A stretch of DNA of 64,000 nt from Luminiphilus sp051201685 (GCF_051201685.1 NZ_CP179213.1:1178001-1242000), one strand, 5' to 3'; positions 44,487-53,642 are shown, numbered from the stretch's first letter. A program made the numbers and translations. Notes: a model not told the origin generated them from the sequence alone.

Positions 44487-45935
44487 TTAAGCGTCGTCTG
44501 AAAAAGTCTCGGCTGAACTTAAGGAACGCATGAGGTACAGCCGCCGTTCACTACCGGCAACCGCTTGATCTTTGATGAGCGTAAAATATTGTGAGAAAGC
44601 CTCTTCAAAACCCTGCCGGTTGTAATGAGGAAAGACATCGTCTCTGGTCTTTAGGAGACGCTCGACCTGACTGTCTGATTTGGGAACAAACTCAATGACT
44701 AGCCATTGTGCAAGCTCTGCGAACAGTGCCGCAATATGACCTAGGGGGGTGTTGTTGCTAATAGCAAGGTGGTGAACAAGAGCCAACGCCATTATGGCAT
44801 CACATTGGCCTCTTTGACGAAAAGAGTCGCGTTCTTCATTGCCCCAGCCAATAGCAGGGGAAGGTGCGTAGAGATCTTGCAGCAAAGGCAGAATGTTTTT
44901 GTGTGTCTCAGTACTCAGACGCCGATAATTGCGCTCAACGGCTACCGGGTCAATGTCTTGTGAAACCACTAATCCCGCGTGTTTTGCGGCGATGCGGCTG
45001 AATTCGCCGGTGTTTGCTCCTAGATCGTGCACAACACTGAGGGGGGAGTCGATTGAGACTAAATACTCCTCGACAAGCCTACGCTTTTCACCGGTTGAGC
45101 CGTCGGTATAGTTGGTGTTGTCATAATAATCTCCCCATTCAGTCTGGGGCGGCGTCCATTGTTGACTTTGAATAGCCGATGCCAGGCTCTCTACGATGGC
45201 TTGTAAACCCGTTTTAGACAATTGCCTCTGGTTTTTAGCGTTGCTATTTTTAGAGCTCGTAGAGCTCCCTGCGGCATCTGCGTAAGTCTCCTGCATTTTC
45301 GCATGGAGGTGAATGTGGGTCTGTAGACTGTAGCTGAGTCGGGTTGTTAGGGGTAGCAAACTACTGGCGAGTGACAGCGGTATACCGTCGATATAGGTGA
45401 CCAATAATTTTCCTAATCCCACATCGACACGTGCCATCAGGGCGAGAGGTGCGAGAAAGTGCTGGCAAAACTGGCGGTAGGCAACCCAAGGTGTGCCCTC
45501 GCTATAGGGCTCAAAAGAAAGCGTGTCTATAAACACAGGTTTACCGTTTACAAACTGCACATTGTAGGCAGAGGCATCTTTTAAGATATATCCATGTTGC
45601 AGCGCTATCGTTTGAATGCGCAGCGTTAGCATGGCCGCGTCTTTTAGCTGACTGAAGCTCCACTCATAGGGATAAGAGATATAAGGGACAATTTCCGGAG
45701 CCAGTACACGATGGCAATCAGGGCCCCGCTTAACAGTGGAGGCCGTAACGTCCTCATGGGCAATAAGGTAGTTTTTGGCCACCAAAACCTCATAGAGACC
45801 TGAAGCAATAAACTGATCGAAGCTTTCGGCAAAACTTTTGTTAACTTGGCGGTAGATTCGGTCGTTTTCAGCGAATACAAAGCCGCTGGGGTCGCGGAAC
45901 GACGAAGGCAGGGCATCGAAGGTCACACTGCGCAT
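44487..45935 (-). CDS. Kinase-like N-terminal domain fused to a class I SAM methyltransferase
   Basis: 482 residues. The C-terminal part is a SAM methyltransferase: VVHDLGANTGEFSR (residues 301-314) and VVSQDIDPVAVERNYRR. The N-terminal 230 residues contain YILKDASAYNVQFVNGKPVF then IDTLSFEP: K119-D120...N125 and D137 are spaced like the catalytic and metal loops of aminoglycoside/LPS-kinase-like folds. I read this as a kinase-like or pseudokinase domain (inference). Such pairing recalls WbdD, which caps O-antigen with methyl and phosphate groups, though with domains in the other order. It is followed upstream by a small membrane protein and a divergent membrane sulfatase-fold protein, suggesting modification of a cell-surface polymer. 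Confidence 0.75.
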   Translation of the reverse strand: MRSVTFDALPSSFRDPSGFVFAENDRIYRQVNKSFAESFDQFIASGLYEVLVAKNYLIAHEDVTASTVKRGPDCHRVLAPEIVPYISYPYEWSFSQLKDAAMLTLRIQTIALQHGYILKDASAYNVQFVNGKPVFIDTLSFEPYSEGTPWVAYRQFCQHFLAPLALMARVDVGLGKLLVTYIDGIPLSLASSLLPLTTRLSYSLQTHIHLHAKMQETYADAAGSSTSSKNSNAKNQRQLSKTGLQAIVESLASAIQSQQWTPPQTEWGDYYDNTNYTDGSTGEKRRLVEEYLVSIDSPLSVVHDLGANTGEFSRIAAKHAGLVVSQDIDPVAVERNYRRLSTETHKNILPLLQDLYAPSPAIGWGNEERDSFRQRGQCDAIMALALVHHLAISNNTPLGHIAALFAELAQWLVIEFVPKSDSQVERLLKTRDDVFPHYNRQGFEEAFSQYFTLIKDQAVAGSERRLYLMRSLSSAETFSDDA

Positions 45936-45967
45936 CCTCTCAGTGCAATTAACAAACGAAGCTGCAC

Positions 45968-46198
45968 CTACTGTTCTTCTTCTTGTTTGGTAAGGTCTTC
46001 CTCCTCCAACAAGCTTGTAGGCTTGGACTTACCAAAAAACCCGAGAATTCGGTACCAGTAGGTCTTGATCGTGAATCCCGCTACGGCAATGCCTGCAATA
46101 AGCCCCTGTAAAATCATACTGCCGGTACCGGGATCAAGGTAGGCAAAGGTTTGGGGTGAGAAAGCTATCAACACTGAGGAAAGAATGATTTGATACAT
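45968..46198 (-). CDS. Small membrane protein with YLDPGTGS motif, unknown function
   Basis: 76 residues from the ATG at 46198, which gives a good signal peptide or first membrane segment (IILSSVLIAFSPQTFA); an ATG at 46252 would add 18 polar residues and overlap the divergent gene. After the cleavage region comes YLDPGTGSMILQGLIAGIAV, then a second hydrophobic stretch, KTYWYRILGFFGK and an acidic tail LLEEEDLTKQEEEQ. I recall small proteins with this motif beside surface-polymer genes but know no function. It lies 32 bases before the methyltransferase gene on the same strand, presumably co-transcribed. Confidence 0.7.
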   Translation of the reverse strand: MYQIILSSVLIAFSPQTFAYLDPGTGSMILQGLIAGIAVAGFTIKTYWYRILGFFGKSKPTSLLEEEDLTKQEEEQ

Positions 46199-46250
46199 TA
46201 GAAGCTTGCCACGATGCCACTTTGGCTCGAGATTATGGACTATTTGACTC

Positions 46251-48158
46251 ATGCAGGGAACAAGCCCTCAGCTCGCTACGCGCACACTCATTGACACTTT
46301 GTTAGGGGTTTATACCTATTTAGCATTGGAATGGCTGTTCCTAGTCACCAAGCCTTCTTTTTTTACCGTTCTGGGTTGGCCTGAGCGCATTACTATTGTG
46401 GCTACCGCTGCCCTACCGCTGCTTGTAGGAGGCCTACTCGCTTGGCTACTACTGCTGCTGATATCGCGCTTGCTACTCGCAGTGATAAAAAAGCCCTGCG
46501 GCAACATATTACTACCTTTGCCATTGACTTTGATTTGTACCGCTCTCGTCACCCTCCTAGTTGACAATTTCACCTATACATTGACTGGCCTGGGCATTGC
46601 ATCTACCTCGGGGGGCAGTGCCCTCATCTATTCTGCCGCCATCTGTATTTTGGCTGCTGCCATTTTTCGTAAATTAGTTCGCCGCTACACCACGCCACGT
46701 AACACCCCTAATCCTAGCCCGCAGGTAGTGCTGGTTATGTTAATAATGTGCAGCGGTGCTGCCGCACTTCATACTCTGCTATCCGCTACTCAGGTATCAA
46801 GCACGAGTTTGGCTGGGTTGGAGAACACTCAAAAATACAATGTCCTGTTTTTTGCTACTGATGGTGTGCAGTCGGAATACATATCAGGCTACGGCTATCC
46901 GGAGATAACTACCCCCAATCTTGATGCAATGATGGATGAGTCTTTGGTTTTTCATGCCGCGATTTCAAACTCAGGGCGAACTACTGGCAGCACTGTGTCA
47001 ATGCTGAACGGAAAATATCCAGCGACGACAAAGGTCATCTTTCCACCTCACACACTAATGGGTGCAGACGCTTTCCAGCACTTGCCAGCAATGCTTCGCG
47101 CCTCGGGATATATGGTCTTTCAGGAATCCATTCGTTACTACGCAGATGGACCAGATCTTAATATGCGCGAGGGTTTTGACTACGCAAATATGCGTCACAT
47201 CGACAATACGTCAGTCCGCGGATTTTCGGGCCAAGCGCGTATCGCATTCGCACAAACGAGTCACTTTAATAAAAAAATATGGGAGCGACTCAGTGATCGG
47301 GTGCTGCATTTGAGTGGGGTAAAACCGATGAGTCAGGCATTTCAGTCAGTCACTGGTGGGACGACAGCAAAGATTTATGGCAGGCGTGATCGTCAAAGGA
47401 TCGATTCGGCAACGGCATTTATACGCGAGGCGACACAGCCCTTTTTTATGCACTTACATTTGATGAATACACATTGCTGCAGCTTTAAACCGATTTCTCG
47501 CCATTTTTCTGGGCATTTACACAAGCGCAGGCCTAAAAATCGTGAGGCTTTCTTCCTTGATACCGTGGTTGATTCAGACCGGTACTTTGGTGAGGTTATT
47601 GCCGCATTAAAAGCTACTGGAAACTATGACAAGACGATTATCGTTTACAGCTCGGACCATACGCTCGGTTGGCAGGTGCAACGTCCAATGCCCCTGGTGA
47701 TTAAGCTGCCCGAGGGGCGGGCAGTGGGGCACGTAGACTCTACCGTACAACTCATTGACGTGATGCCAACGGTGTTGGAGGTGTTGGGACATTCATTGCC
47801 AGCTTGGGTAGAGGGCGTATCACTTATCAATGGGACGAGGGATCCATTAAGGCGTGTATTCTCTGTAGACGGTATTGCCAAGGCCCGTGTCAAGGGAGTT
47901 AAAGCCCGGATTACCCAGCTGATTGGTGCAGGCCCTCCAACCTATGGAGTCGCAACGGGGGTAATGACAGTTTGTCAGCGGTGGTACTCGCTGGATTTCT
48001 CATCGGGGGAGCTTACGATGGGGAGTATGGACGATCACCCAAGCCCTTGCGAAGAGAAGCATCTACCTGACTCGATTCAAGGTCGCGCTGAACTGACTGC
48101 ACATTTCACGAGTAGGGGTTTTACTTTGCCTACCGAGCTATTGGAGTCAGAAGACTGA
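46251..48158 (+). CDS. Membrane-anchored sulfatase/phosphatase-fold protein (LTA-synthase-like layout)
   Basis: 635 residues. The N-terminal roughly 185 residues have four to five membrane segments; the rest is an alkaline phosphatase-superfamily domain outside the membrane. NVLFFATDGVQSEYISGYGY carries the first metal aspartate, and SNSGRTTGSTVSMLNGKYP lies where the nucleophile should be; it has Thr/Ser, not the Cys-x-Pro-x-Arg of true sulfatases. IIVYSSDHTLGW and the histidine cluster HLHLMNTHCCS complete the metal site. Such proteins transfer phosphoglycerol or phosphoethanolamine to surface glycans or hydrolyse them. Divergent from the small membrane protein/methyltransferase pair, probably one functional module. 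Confidence 0.82.
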   Translation: MQGTSPQLATRTLIDTLLGVYTYLALEWLFLVTKPSFFTVLGWPERITIVATAALPLLVGGLLAWLLLLLISRLLLAVIKKPCGNILLPLPLTLICTALVTLLVDNFTYTLTGLGIASTSGGSALIYSAAICILAAAIFRKLVRRYTTPRNTPNPSPQVVLVMLIMCSGAAALHTLLSATQVSSTSLAGLENTQKYNVLFFATDGVQSEYISGYGYPEITTPNLDAMMDESLVFHAAISNSGRTTGSTVSMLNGKYPATTKVIFPPHTLMGADAFQHLPAMLRASGYMVFQESIRYYADGPDLNMREGFDYANMRHIDNTSVRGFSGQARIAFAQTSHFNKKIWERLSDRVLHLSGVKPMSQAFQSVTGGTTAKIYGRRDRQRIDSATAFIREATQPFFMHLHLMNTHCCSFKPISRHFSGHLHKRRPKNREAFFLDTVVDSDRYFGEVIAALKATGNYDKTIIVYSSDHTLGWQVQRPMPLVIKLPEGRAVGHVDSTVQLIDVMPTVLEVLGHSLPAWVEGVSLINGTRDPLRRVFSVDGIAKARVKGVKARITQLIGAGPPTYGVATGVMTVCQRWYSLDFSSGELTMGSMDDHPSPCEEKHLPDSIQGRAELTAHFTSRGFTLPTELLESED

Positions 48159-48415
48159 CGAGCGGCTGACCTAATCGAAACTCCGGTTGTGATACGCCTT
48201 TGGGCTGCACAGACAAAGAAATGGAAGCGTAAATCTACTCTGTTGGTCATTGCCGCCATTTCTAAGGTCTATATTGACATTTTTTTTGCTGCCGGCTCAG
48301 TCGCCAGTCGGCTGAAAAAATTACTGAGTGCAGTAGCGAAACGCTAGAAATAGGTTTTTATCCCCAACAGCCACAGTGGCGCCGACAAAAATTTTAAGTT
48401 TGAGGAAACCAAGAT

Positions 48416-49903
48416 ATGACAGATCAGATAAATGGCAAAGTTGCATCTGACCTTTCAGTGGCAATAGTGGGCGGTGGTTTTGGGGGCGTTGGCGCGGCCA
48501 TTCGCCTGTTGCAGGCCGGTGTAACGGACCTTACCGTCTTCGAGCGGAGTGGAGGCGTTGGTGGTGTTTGGCATGCCAACACGTATCCCGGCGCGGCCTG
48601 CGATGTGCCGTCGCACTTATATTCTTTTTCTTTCGCTCCTGGCACCGAATGGTCGCGGCGCTATGCACCACAAGCCGATATCGAACAGTACCTCAATACG
48701 CTGGTTGACGACTTTGGGGTACGCCCGCATTTACGCTGTAACACGGGTGTTGAGAGCGCTGAGTTTGACGCCGAGGTTGGGTCTTGGCAGGTGAGGACAA
48801 GCGACGGTGAGCGTCGAAACTTTGATCTTGTCGTTGCGGCTTGTGGGCAGCTTTCAAATCCGGCGATTCCCAAGCTTGAGGGCATTGACACGTTTGAGGG
48901 GCCCACCTTTCATTCGGCAAATTGGGATCATGATTGTGACCTGACGGGCAAGCGTGTCGCGGTTGTAGGCACCGGTGCCAGTGCTATTCAGTTTGTTCCC
49001 GAAATCGCGAAACAGGCGGGGCAGCTCGACATCTATCAGCGCTCGGCTCCATGGATCATGCATAAGTTTGATCGCGAGTATCCGGAGTGGGAGAAGCGCC
49101 TATTTCGGAATGTCCCTGCGCGTGTCGGATTGAGTCGTCGCTTTTTCTTCTCAGTGTTTGAAATTCTCACCTACGGTTTCACGAATCGTCATTGGGTCTT
49201 GAAGCCTATGGCTAAATTGTCGAATGCCTATCGCCGCAAAGAGCTGGGTGAATATCCTAAATTGTTGGCAAAGGCGACCCCTGACTACCAAATTGGTTGT
49301 AAGCGAGCATTGTTTACAAATGATTGGTACCCAACGCTTAAGCGCGACAATGTTGAATTGGTACATGGGAAAGCACCTCGTGTTACCGCGACTGGACTGG
49401 TTGACGCTGAAGGCGTTGAGCGGCCTGCGGACGTTATTATTTGGGGCACCGGTTTCCAACCCTTAGATTTTGTCGCGCCTATGGAAATCCGGGGGCTTGA
49501 AGGTCGTGAGCTCAGCGAGGTTTGGGATGGGCGCCCTGAGGCTTATCTGGGTACCACCGTTGCAGGGTTCCCCAATTTTTTTATGATGTATGGCCCCAAC
49601 ACTAACCATGGCTCTGGCTCAGTGCCTTATTCAAACGAGTGCCAATACAACTACATTCTCGACGCGGTTGAGCGCTTGTGTGCAGGTGGCTACCGTTATC
49701 TAGATCTGGAAGCCGACGCGCTTAAGCGGTGGCGTAATGAGATGGAAGAGCGCAGTGCTGAAACCGTTTGGACCCAGGGGGGGTGCAACAGTTGGTATGT
49801 TACCGAAAGCGGGGTCAACACCAATAACTGGCCAGGTCCCTGGCTTGAATACAAGCGACGCACTCAGCAGATTGACGTCAGTGACTACCGTTTTGTAAAG
49901 TAA
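48416..49903 (+). CDS. Flavin-containing monooxygenase, Baeyer-Villiger type
   Basis: 495 residues. Two Rossmann motifs: VAIVGGGFGGVGAAIRLLQ near residue 15 (FAD) and RVAVVGTGASAIQFVPEIA in the middle (NADPH). Between them FEGPTFHSANWDH fits the BVMO fingerprint FxGxxxHxxxW, with D in place of the last P. GVWHANTYPGAACDVPSHLYSFS is also characteristic. The family inserts oxygen into ketones or aldehydes, making esters or lactones. Substrate unknown; steroid-like or terpenoid ketones would fit other genes in this window. TTTGAGGAAACC lies just before the ATG. Confidence 0.9.
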   Translation: MTDQINGKVASDLSVAIVGGGFGGVGAAIRLLQAGVTDLTVFERSGGVGGVWHANTYPGAACDVPSHLYSFSFAPGTEWSRRYAPQADIEQYLNTLVDDFGVRPHLRCNTGVESAEFDAEVGSWQVRTSDGERRNFDLVVAACGQLSNPAIPKLEGIDTFEGPTFHSANWDHDCDLTGKRVAVVGTGASAIQFVPEIAKQAGQLDIYQRSAPWIMHKFDREYPEWEKRLFRNVPARVGLSRRFFFSVFEILTYGFTNRHWVLKPMAKLSNAYRRKELGEYPKLLAKATPDYQIGCKRALFTNDWYPTLKRDNVELVHGKAPRVTATGLVDAEGVERPADVIIWGTGFQPLDFVAPMEIRGLEGRELSEVWDGRPEAYLGTTVAGFPNFFMMYGPNTNHGSGSVPYSNECQYNYILDAVERLCAGGYRYLDLEADALKRWRNEMEERSAETVWTQGGCNSWYVTESGVNTNNWPGPWLEYKRRTQQIDVSDYRFVK

Positions 49904-50042
49904 ACAGGAGTGCTGGGCGCTTCAGAAACTGGGTGCTGTTCGGCGCTAACTTGGCACAAAAATAGGGAACTCAAGCCAGCAACTTTCTGTCCCAAGGTAC
50001 TTTCGCAGCGACCTTGTGAAGACGTGACACTGGCCGAGTGCG

Positions 50043-50579
50043 TTAATCAGGGGGTGATTGTCGCTCCCAGTCTTCTTCGAATTGAGAGAAGTCGGGCGTT
50101 TGCTGTTTGCTATCACTCTCTGCATCTTCAAACCGTGCGTTGCAGGCATCGATTTCTGGCTTTGCCGAGGCGTAGTTGACGATCAGTTCCTTGGTTATGC
50201 TGATCTCCTCAGTCAGGCTCAAGGTGTCTCGCTCTAGGAGCCGGTTAGTTGTCGCCTGCATGCCGGTATCTAATGGCACGGCACATCGATGGAAGGGGAG
50301 TACTTTTCCGACTAAAGCCTGCTTTCCCTCCTGATACATAAACGCTTCTTTTGTGTCGGTGAAGTAAACCATATCGACGGTGTCATCGCCGTCTATGTCT
50401 TGAACACACATGCTAAACAGCAAATAAGTGTCGCAGACAGTCACGCCTTTGACTTGCTGCGTGCCTATATCTGGCGTGATCGCACAGGCTTGCAGCATGA
50501 GCAGCAACGCGAGGGTTGTCAGCTGCTTCAGCGGATTCAATTTACAGAGGCGTTGTTGGTAAATCAGTTGATCTTTCAT
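50043..50579 (-). CDS. Hypothetical lipoprotein
   Basis: 178 residues. A hydrophobic stretch ending in LLLMLQAC (lipobox, Cys about 32) marks a lipoprotein. The mature part has a pair of cysteine-containing segments (GVTVCDTYLLFSMCVQDIDG, PFHRCAVPLD) and an Asp/Gln-rich C-terminus. I recognise no family. DIDGDDTVDMVYFTDTKEAF looks like a short beta hairpin with calcium-like acidic spacing, but it is not a full EF-hand or thrombospondin repeat. Isolated between BVMO and MDR reductase genes. Confidence 0.7.
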   Translation of the reverse strand: MKDQLIYQQRLCKLNPLKQLTTLALLLMLQACAITPDIGTQQVKGVTVCDTYLLFSMCVQDIDGDDTVDMVYFTDTKEAFMYQEGKQALVGKVLPFHRCAVPLDTGMQATTNRLLERDTLSLTEEISITKELIVNYASAKPEIDACNARFEDAESDSKQQTPDFSQFEEDWERQSPPD

Positions 50580-50686
50580 TTCAGGGGCAAATCATGTTTG
50601 TTCACTATTCGGGCCTGCCGTTGCCTGAGTGTAAAAGGCAGTCCACCCAGGTAATGCAGCAGCTGTTTATAGCGCTAAGCATTGTC

Positions 50687-51694
50687 TTAAAGTTCTACAA
50701 CGGTTTTGCCGAAATTACGCCCAGCAAAAAGGTCAGCGTAAGCTTGTCCTATTTGATCGATACCCTTGAGACGATATTCGGGTGATGCCAAGGCGCCGCT
50801 GCGTAAACCCTCAGACAAGGCCTCGCGTGCCTCTTCATACCGGTCATGGCGAAAGTGGGTCATGAAGCCTTCCGCACGAATTTCTTTGGTAACGATTTCA
50901 AAGAGGTTGTTAGGGCCATGGGCTGGAACGCCGTAGCCTGATACGGCGCCGCATAAGGCCATGCGTCCACGATGGTTCATATTTGCAATAGCGGCCTCTA
51001 GCGTCGCACCGCCGACGTTATCAAAAAAGGCATCAACACCCTCAGGGCAAACTTTGCTGATGGCCTCACTCAGGCTGTCGGCACCGGTGCGAACCACCGC
51101 CGCGTCGTAGCCCAACACGTCGCAGATCCATTGGCCTTTTTCTTCAGAGCCAACTAGCCCCACCACGCGAGCTCCTGTCTTTTTTGCCAGCTGTCCGGCT
51201 ATAGAGCCTACCGCACCACCGGCGCCACTGATCAGCACACAGTCCTTTGCTGTCGGTTTGAGTATATCGGTCATACCAAAGTATGCAGACATTCCGGTAT
51301 CCCCGAGCACGCCCATATAAGCTGCGGGGTCAAACTCTAAGGTGGTTGGTAGTCTTGCAATGAAATCATTGCCGTCGCTAATACTATGGGTTTGCCAGGC
51401 AAATCGCGCCATAAGCATGTCGCCCTCGGCGTAAAGTGGGTTGAGTGACGCTATGACCTCGCCTAAAACCAGCCCAATAACGGGCGCGCCCAGCTCCATA
51501 GCGGGTAGTACGGCATCACCCGATCCTTCGTTCATCCAGTTGCGAAACCCCGCGTCCAGCGACACGAAATGATTGCGGCAGAGAAGTTCACCTTCTCGAA
51601 GCGGAGGAAGTTCAGAGACGTTAACTTGAAAGTCTTCAGCAACTGGATTTCCTTGGGGGCGTCTGGCTAACACCACAGATTTTACCTGTGTCAT
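50687..51694 (-). CDS. NADP-dependent MDR family oxidoreductase (zinc-free, alkenal/prostaglandin reductase-like)
   Basis: 335 residues. The N-terminal GroES-like domain lacks the zinc-ligand cysteines; the cofactor motif is LISGAGGAVGSIAGQLAKK with the 2'-phosphate region VVGLVGSEEKGQWI. DAFFDNVGGATLEAAIANM is the hallmark of the leukotriene B4 12-hydroxydehydrogenase/CurA branch, which reduces conjugated double bonds of enals, enones or curcumin-like compounds using NADPH. Single gene. A detoxification role for reactive carbonyls is plausible. Confidence 0.88.
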   Translation of the reverse strand: MTQVKSVVLARRPQGNPVAEDFQVNVSELPPLREGELLCRNHFVSLDAGFRNWMNEGSGDAVLPAMELGAPVIGLVLGEVIASLNPLYAEGDMLMARFAWQTHSISDGNDFIARLPTTLEFDPAAYMGVLGDTGMSAYFGMTDILKPTAKDCVLISGAGGAVGSIAGQLAKKTGARVVGLVGSEEKGQWICDVLGYDAAVVRTGADSLSEAISKVCPEGVDAFFDNVGGATLEAAIANMNHRGRMALCGAVSGYGVPAHGPNNLFEIVTKEIRAEGFMTHFRHDRYEEAREALSEGLRSGALASPEYRLKGIDQIGQAYADLFAGRNFGKTVVEL

Positions 51695-52052
51695 AAATAC
51701 CTACTTTTTGTGGTCAACTTTTTAAGTGAGAGGATAGCCCAGAGCTGAACGCGACGCACAAGAAAATACCTCGCTACAACCAAAGGTCAAAGCGTCATGC
51801 CAAATTTACTCGTGGGCGCATGCAGCCGCTAGATGACGGTCGTCATGTTGCCTGATTCGTAACACCAAGGGCAGGATAACTAACAGCGCGCATAAGTCTG
51901 CGATGGCAAGACTTAAGAAGAAGGTGGCAGCTCACTCATGGTGCTGAGCCTCGCAAGTGAAGGGGTTTTGGCCGAGCATTTCTGGCACCCACCATTTAGG
52001 CGGCCACCTCTGAAATAATCGACCAGCTTGGTTTTGCGGTAAACGACCGCAC
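51695..52052. other. Intergenic region with a short palindrome
   Basis: About 360 bases between two minus-strand genes. ATGACG-GT-CGTCAT (51833-51846) is a 6+6 inverted repeat of operator type, and TGCGGT/ACCGCA (52035-52051) is a small hairpin after the PhyH gene stop without a T-run. No gene seen. Confidence 0.45.
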
Positions 52053-52952
52053 TCAGTCTGACGGTGTGCCAATTTCCGCCTGCAGCGCGTCTAATTCATC
52101 CGAAGTACCAAGCATGCTAGTCTCAATGTTATGCCCAAGCGCATATTGTGGGGGCACGATTTCAGGGTGTTCTCCCGGTTGACCTGGGGGGGTGAAGTAG
52201 CCCAAGGCATACTGGCCCATCGAGTAACCAATTAATTCTTGAAGCGGTTGGGAGAGATCTTTAGCGATCGCTGGAGGGCAGGTCAGATATTGATTTTCCT
52301 CCTGCCGCAACCACCCTAACGTATAGGTAATATTGATACCGATGCGATCGTGTTTGCTGCGGTTTTCGCCACCACCATGAAAAACGGACCCTGAGTACAG
52401 GAGTACAGAGCCCGCTTTCATTTCTGCCGTCGTGATTTGTTCTGGGCTAATTTGCGCATCGTCAGGCCATTGGGTGCTGCCCGGCACAACCTGAGTCGCA
52501 CCGTTCTCAGAGGTGAAGTCGGTAATCGCCCAGATGGAATTGAACTGGGGTTCGACGTGCGCAAGGTGCTTGCCCCACGCCCAACGATCGCGATGGATCA
52601 GTTGTGCGGTTTCACCAGGGCTGATACGGATGATCTGTGTCAGATGCAGTTGCACCCTCTGGCAGTAGGGCTTCAAAAAAAGCTCAGATGCCGCCAGGAT
52701 ATCTTGGTGAGCGATCAGTTCGCGACATTTTTCTGAGCGCACCATCAGGCCACCGGTGCGCGTCGTTTTAAAACCGGCAAAATCGTCAAAGCCGAGATTG
52801 GACCCCTCCATGTAAGGGTCTGTCTCCTCTCTCAGTGCGGCGATGAATTCCGTGCTGATGACGTTATCGAGGATGATTGCGCCATCTTCTTTAATGGCGT
52901 CCACAATGGTGTGCGCGTCGGTTCCCATGGCAAAGTGCTTGATTTCGGGCAT
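52053..52952 (-). CDS. Phytanoyl-CoA dioxygenase (PhyH) family protein
   Basis: 299 residues. Fe(II)/2-oxoglutarate oxygenase: H120-x-D122 (LIHRDRWAWG) and distal H192 (SGSVFHGGGENRS) form the metal triad, with an arginine in SKHDRIGINITY positioned for 2-oxoglutarate. The family hydroxylates diverse acids, sterol-like or osmolyte substrates. AGGAGTAACC precedes the ATG. The RidA-family gene lies 15 bases upstream on the same strand, so the two form a small operon of unknown pathway. Confidence 0.9.
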   Translation of the reverse strand: MPEIKHFAMGTDAHTIVDAIKEDGAIILDNVISTEFIAALREETDPYMEGSNLGFDDFAGFKTTRTGGLMVRSEKCRELIAHQDILAASELFLKPYCQRVQLHLTQIIRISPGETAQLIHRDRWAWGKHLAHVEPQFNSIWAITDFTSENGATQVVPGSTQWPDDAQISPEQITTAEMKAGSVLLYSGSVFHGGGENRSKHDRIGINITYTLGWLRQEENQYLTCPPAIAKDLSQPLQELIGYSMGQYALGYFTPPGQPGEHPEIVPPQYALGHNIETSMLGTSDELDALQAEIGTPSD

Positions 52953-52967
52953 GTAGGTTACTCCTGT

Positions 52968-53360
52968 TTATCCAAGTACCGCGATGCATTTGATTTCGAT
53001 TTTTAGCGCCGGATCCACTAACGCCCCAATTTGTACCAGGGTCTGGCTGACTTCGGGTGCCTTGCCGTAGATCATGTGTCGCTCGGTAAACAATGCCTCG
53101 ACCTGAGCCATACAGTCATTGACGTCGGTTACGAACCAAGTTTCATCGACGATGTTATCCATGTCAGCCCCGAATTCTGCGAGAACAGATGCCACGTTCT
53201 GATAAGCGAGTTTCATTTGCGATAACAGGTCCTCAGGGACTGAGCCGCCGTCATCCATGCCTACCTGACCGGCTAGATAGAGGGTGTTGCCCACCTGAAC
53301 CCCCTGGCTGAAGAGGTCGGCATAGGGTCCGCTTCGGTAAAGTTTTTTTTGTAGGGTCAT
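52968..53360 (-). CDS. RidA family protein (enamine/imine deaminase-like)
   Basis: 130 residues. VGNTLYLAGQVGMDDGGSVP near the N-terminus and the C-terminal LVQIGALVDPALKIEIKCIA are the YjgF/YER057c/UK114 signature. The canonical catalytic arginine region of RidA (RxxVQVxxLP) reads VSQTLVQIGALVDPAL here with no arginine, so true imine deaminase activity is doubtful and this may be a Rid subfamily 4-7 type protein. GGAGCTATACCC precedes the ATG. It leads a two-gene unit with the PhyH dioxygenase, so it may act on that product. Confidence 0.85.
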   Translation of the reverse strand: MTLQKKLYRSGPYADLFSQGVQVGNTLYLAGQVGMDDGGSVPEDLLSQMKLAYQNVASVLAEFGADMDNIVDETWFVTDVNDCMAQVEALFTERHMIYGKAPEVSQTLVQIGALVDPALKIEIKCIAVLG

Positions 53361-53469
53361 CGGGTATAGCTCCGGTGCTTGATCTTCGTATTTGAGTGGC
53401 CGGTCCGTGGTTTTTGTCGGGCAGCCCGCCGTGTTTTGATGCCTTCTTAAGCGTCTAAGGTACCACGGG

Positions 53470-53500
53470 TTGTCACTATTTTTGGTTCAAAAAGTGACAA
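53470..53500. promoter_or_regulatory. Long imperfect palindrome in the ridA/arylsulfatase divergent region
   Basis: TTGTCACT-A-TTTTT (53470-53483) is the reverse complement of AAAAAGTGACAA (53489-53500) apart from one bulged base, with a GGTTC centre. It lies between divergent genes, where an operator controlling one or both is plausible. Confidence 0.5.
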
Positions 53501-53518
53501 AACAAACAAATGTTTGTT
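53501..53518. promoter_or_regulatory. AACAAACA-AA-TGTTTGTT operator-like palindrome
   Basis: Perfect 8-base arms around a 2-base centre, directly adjoining the previous palindrome. The form is typical of TetR-family operators. No regulator gene is adjacent. Confidence 0.55.
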
Positions 53519-53642
53519 ATTGGGCTGCAACAATCAGTAGACTCGAGGCTTTATAGAACGTGGGCAGTGAGGGGTGCACTGGGGCGCCCCGCGCCGATTT
53601 GGTTATGGTAGTGATGTCGAGCGAGTCGCTCAGGAGAGTGTG

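Noticed and set aside
46251..48158. True formylglycine sulfatase
   Set aside because: No Cys/Ser-x-Pro-x-Arg signature; the nucleophile region has Thr/Ser, so a phospho-transferase or phosphatase-type activity is more likely.
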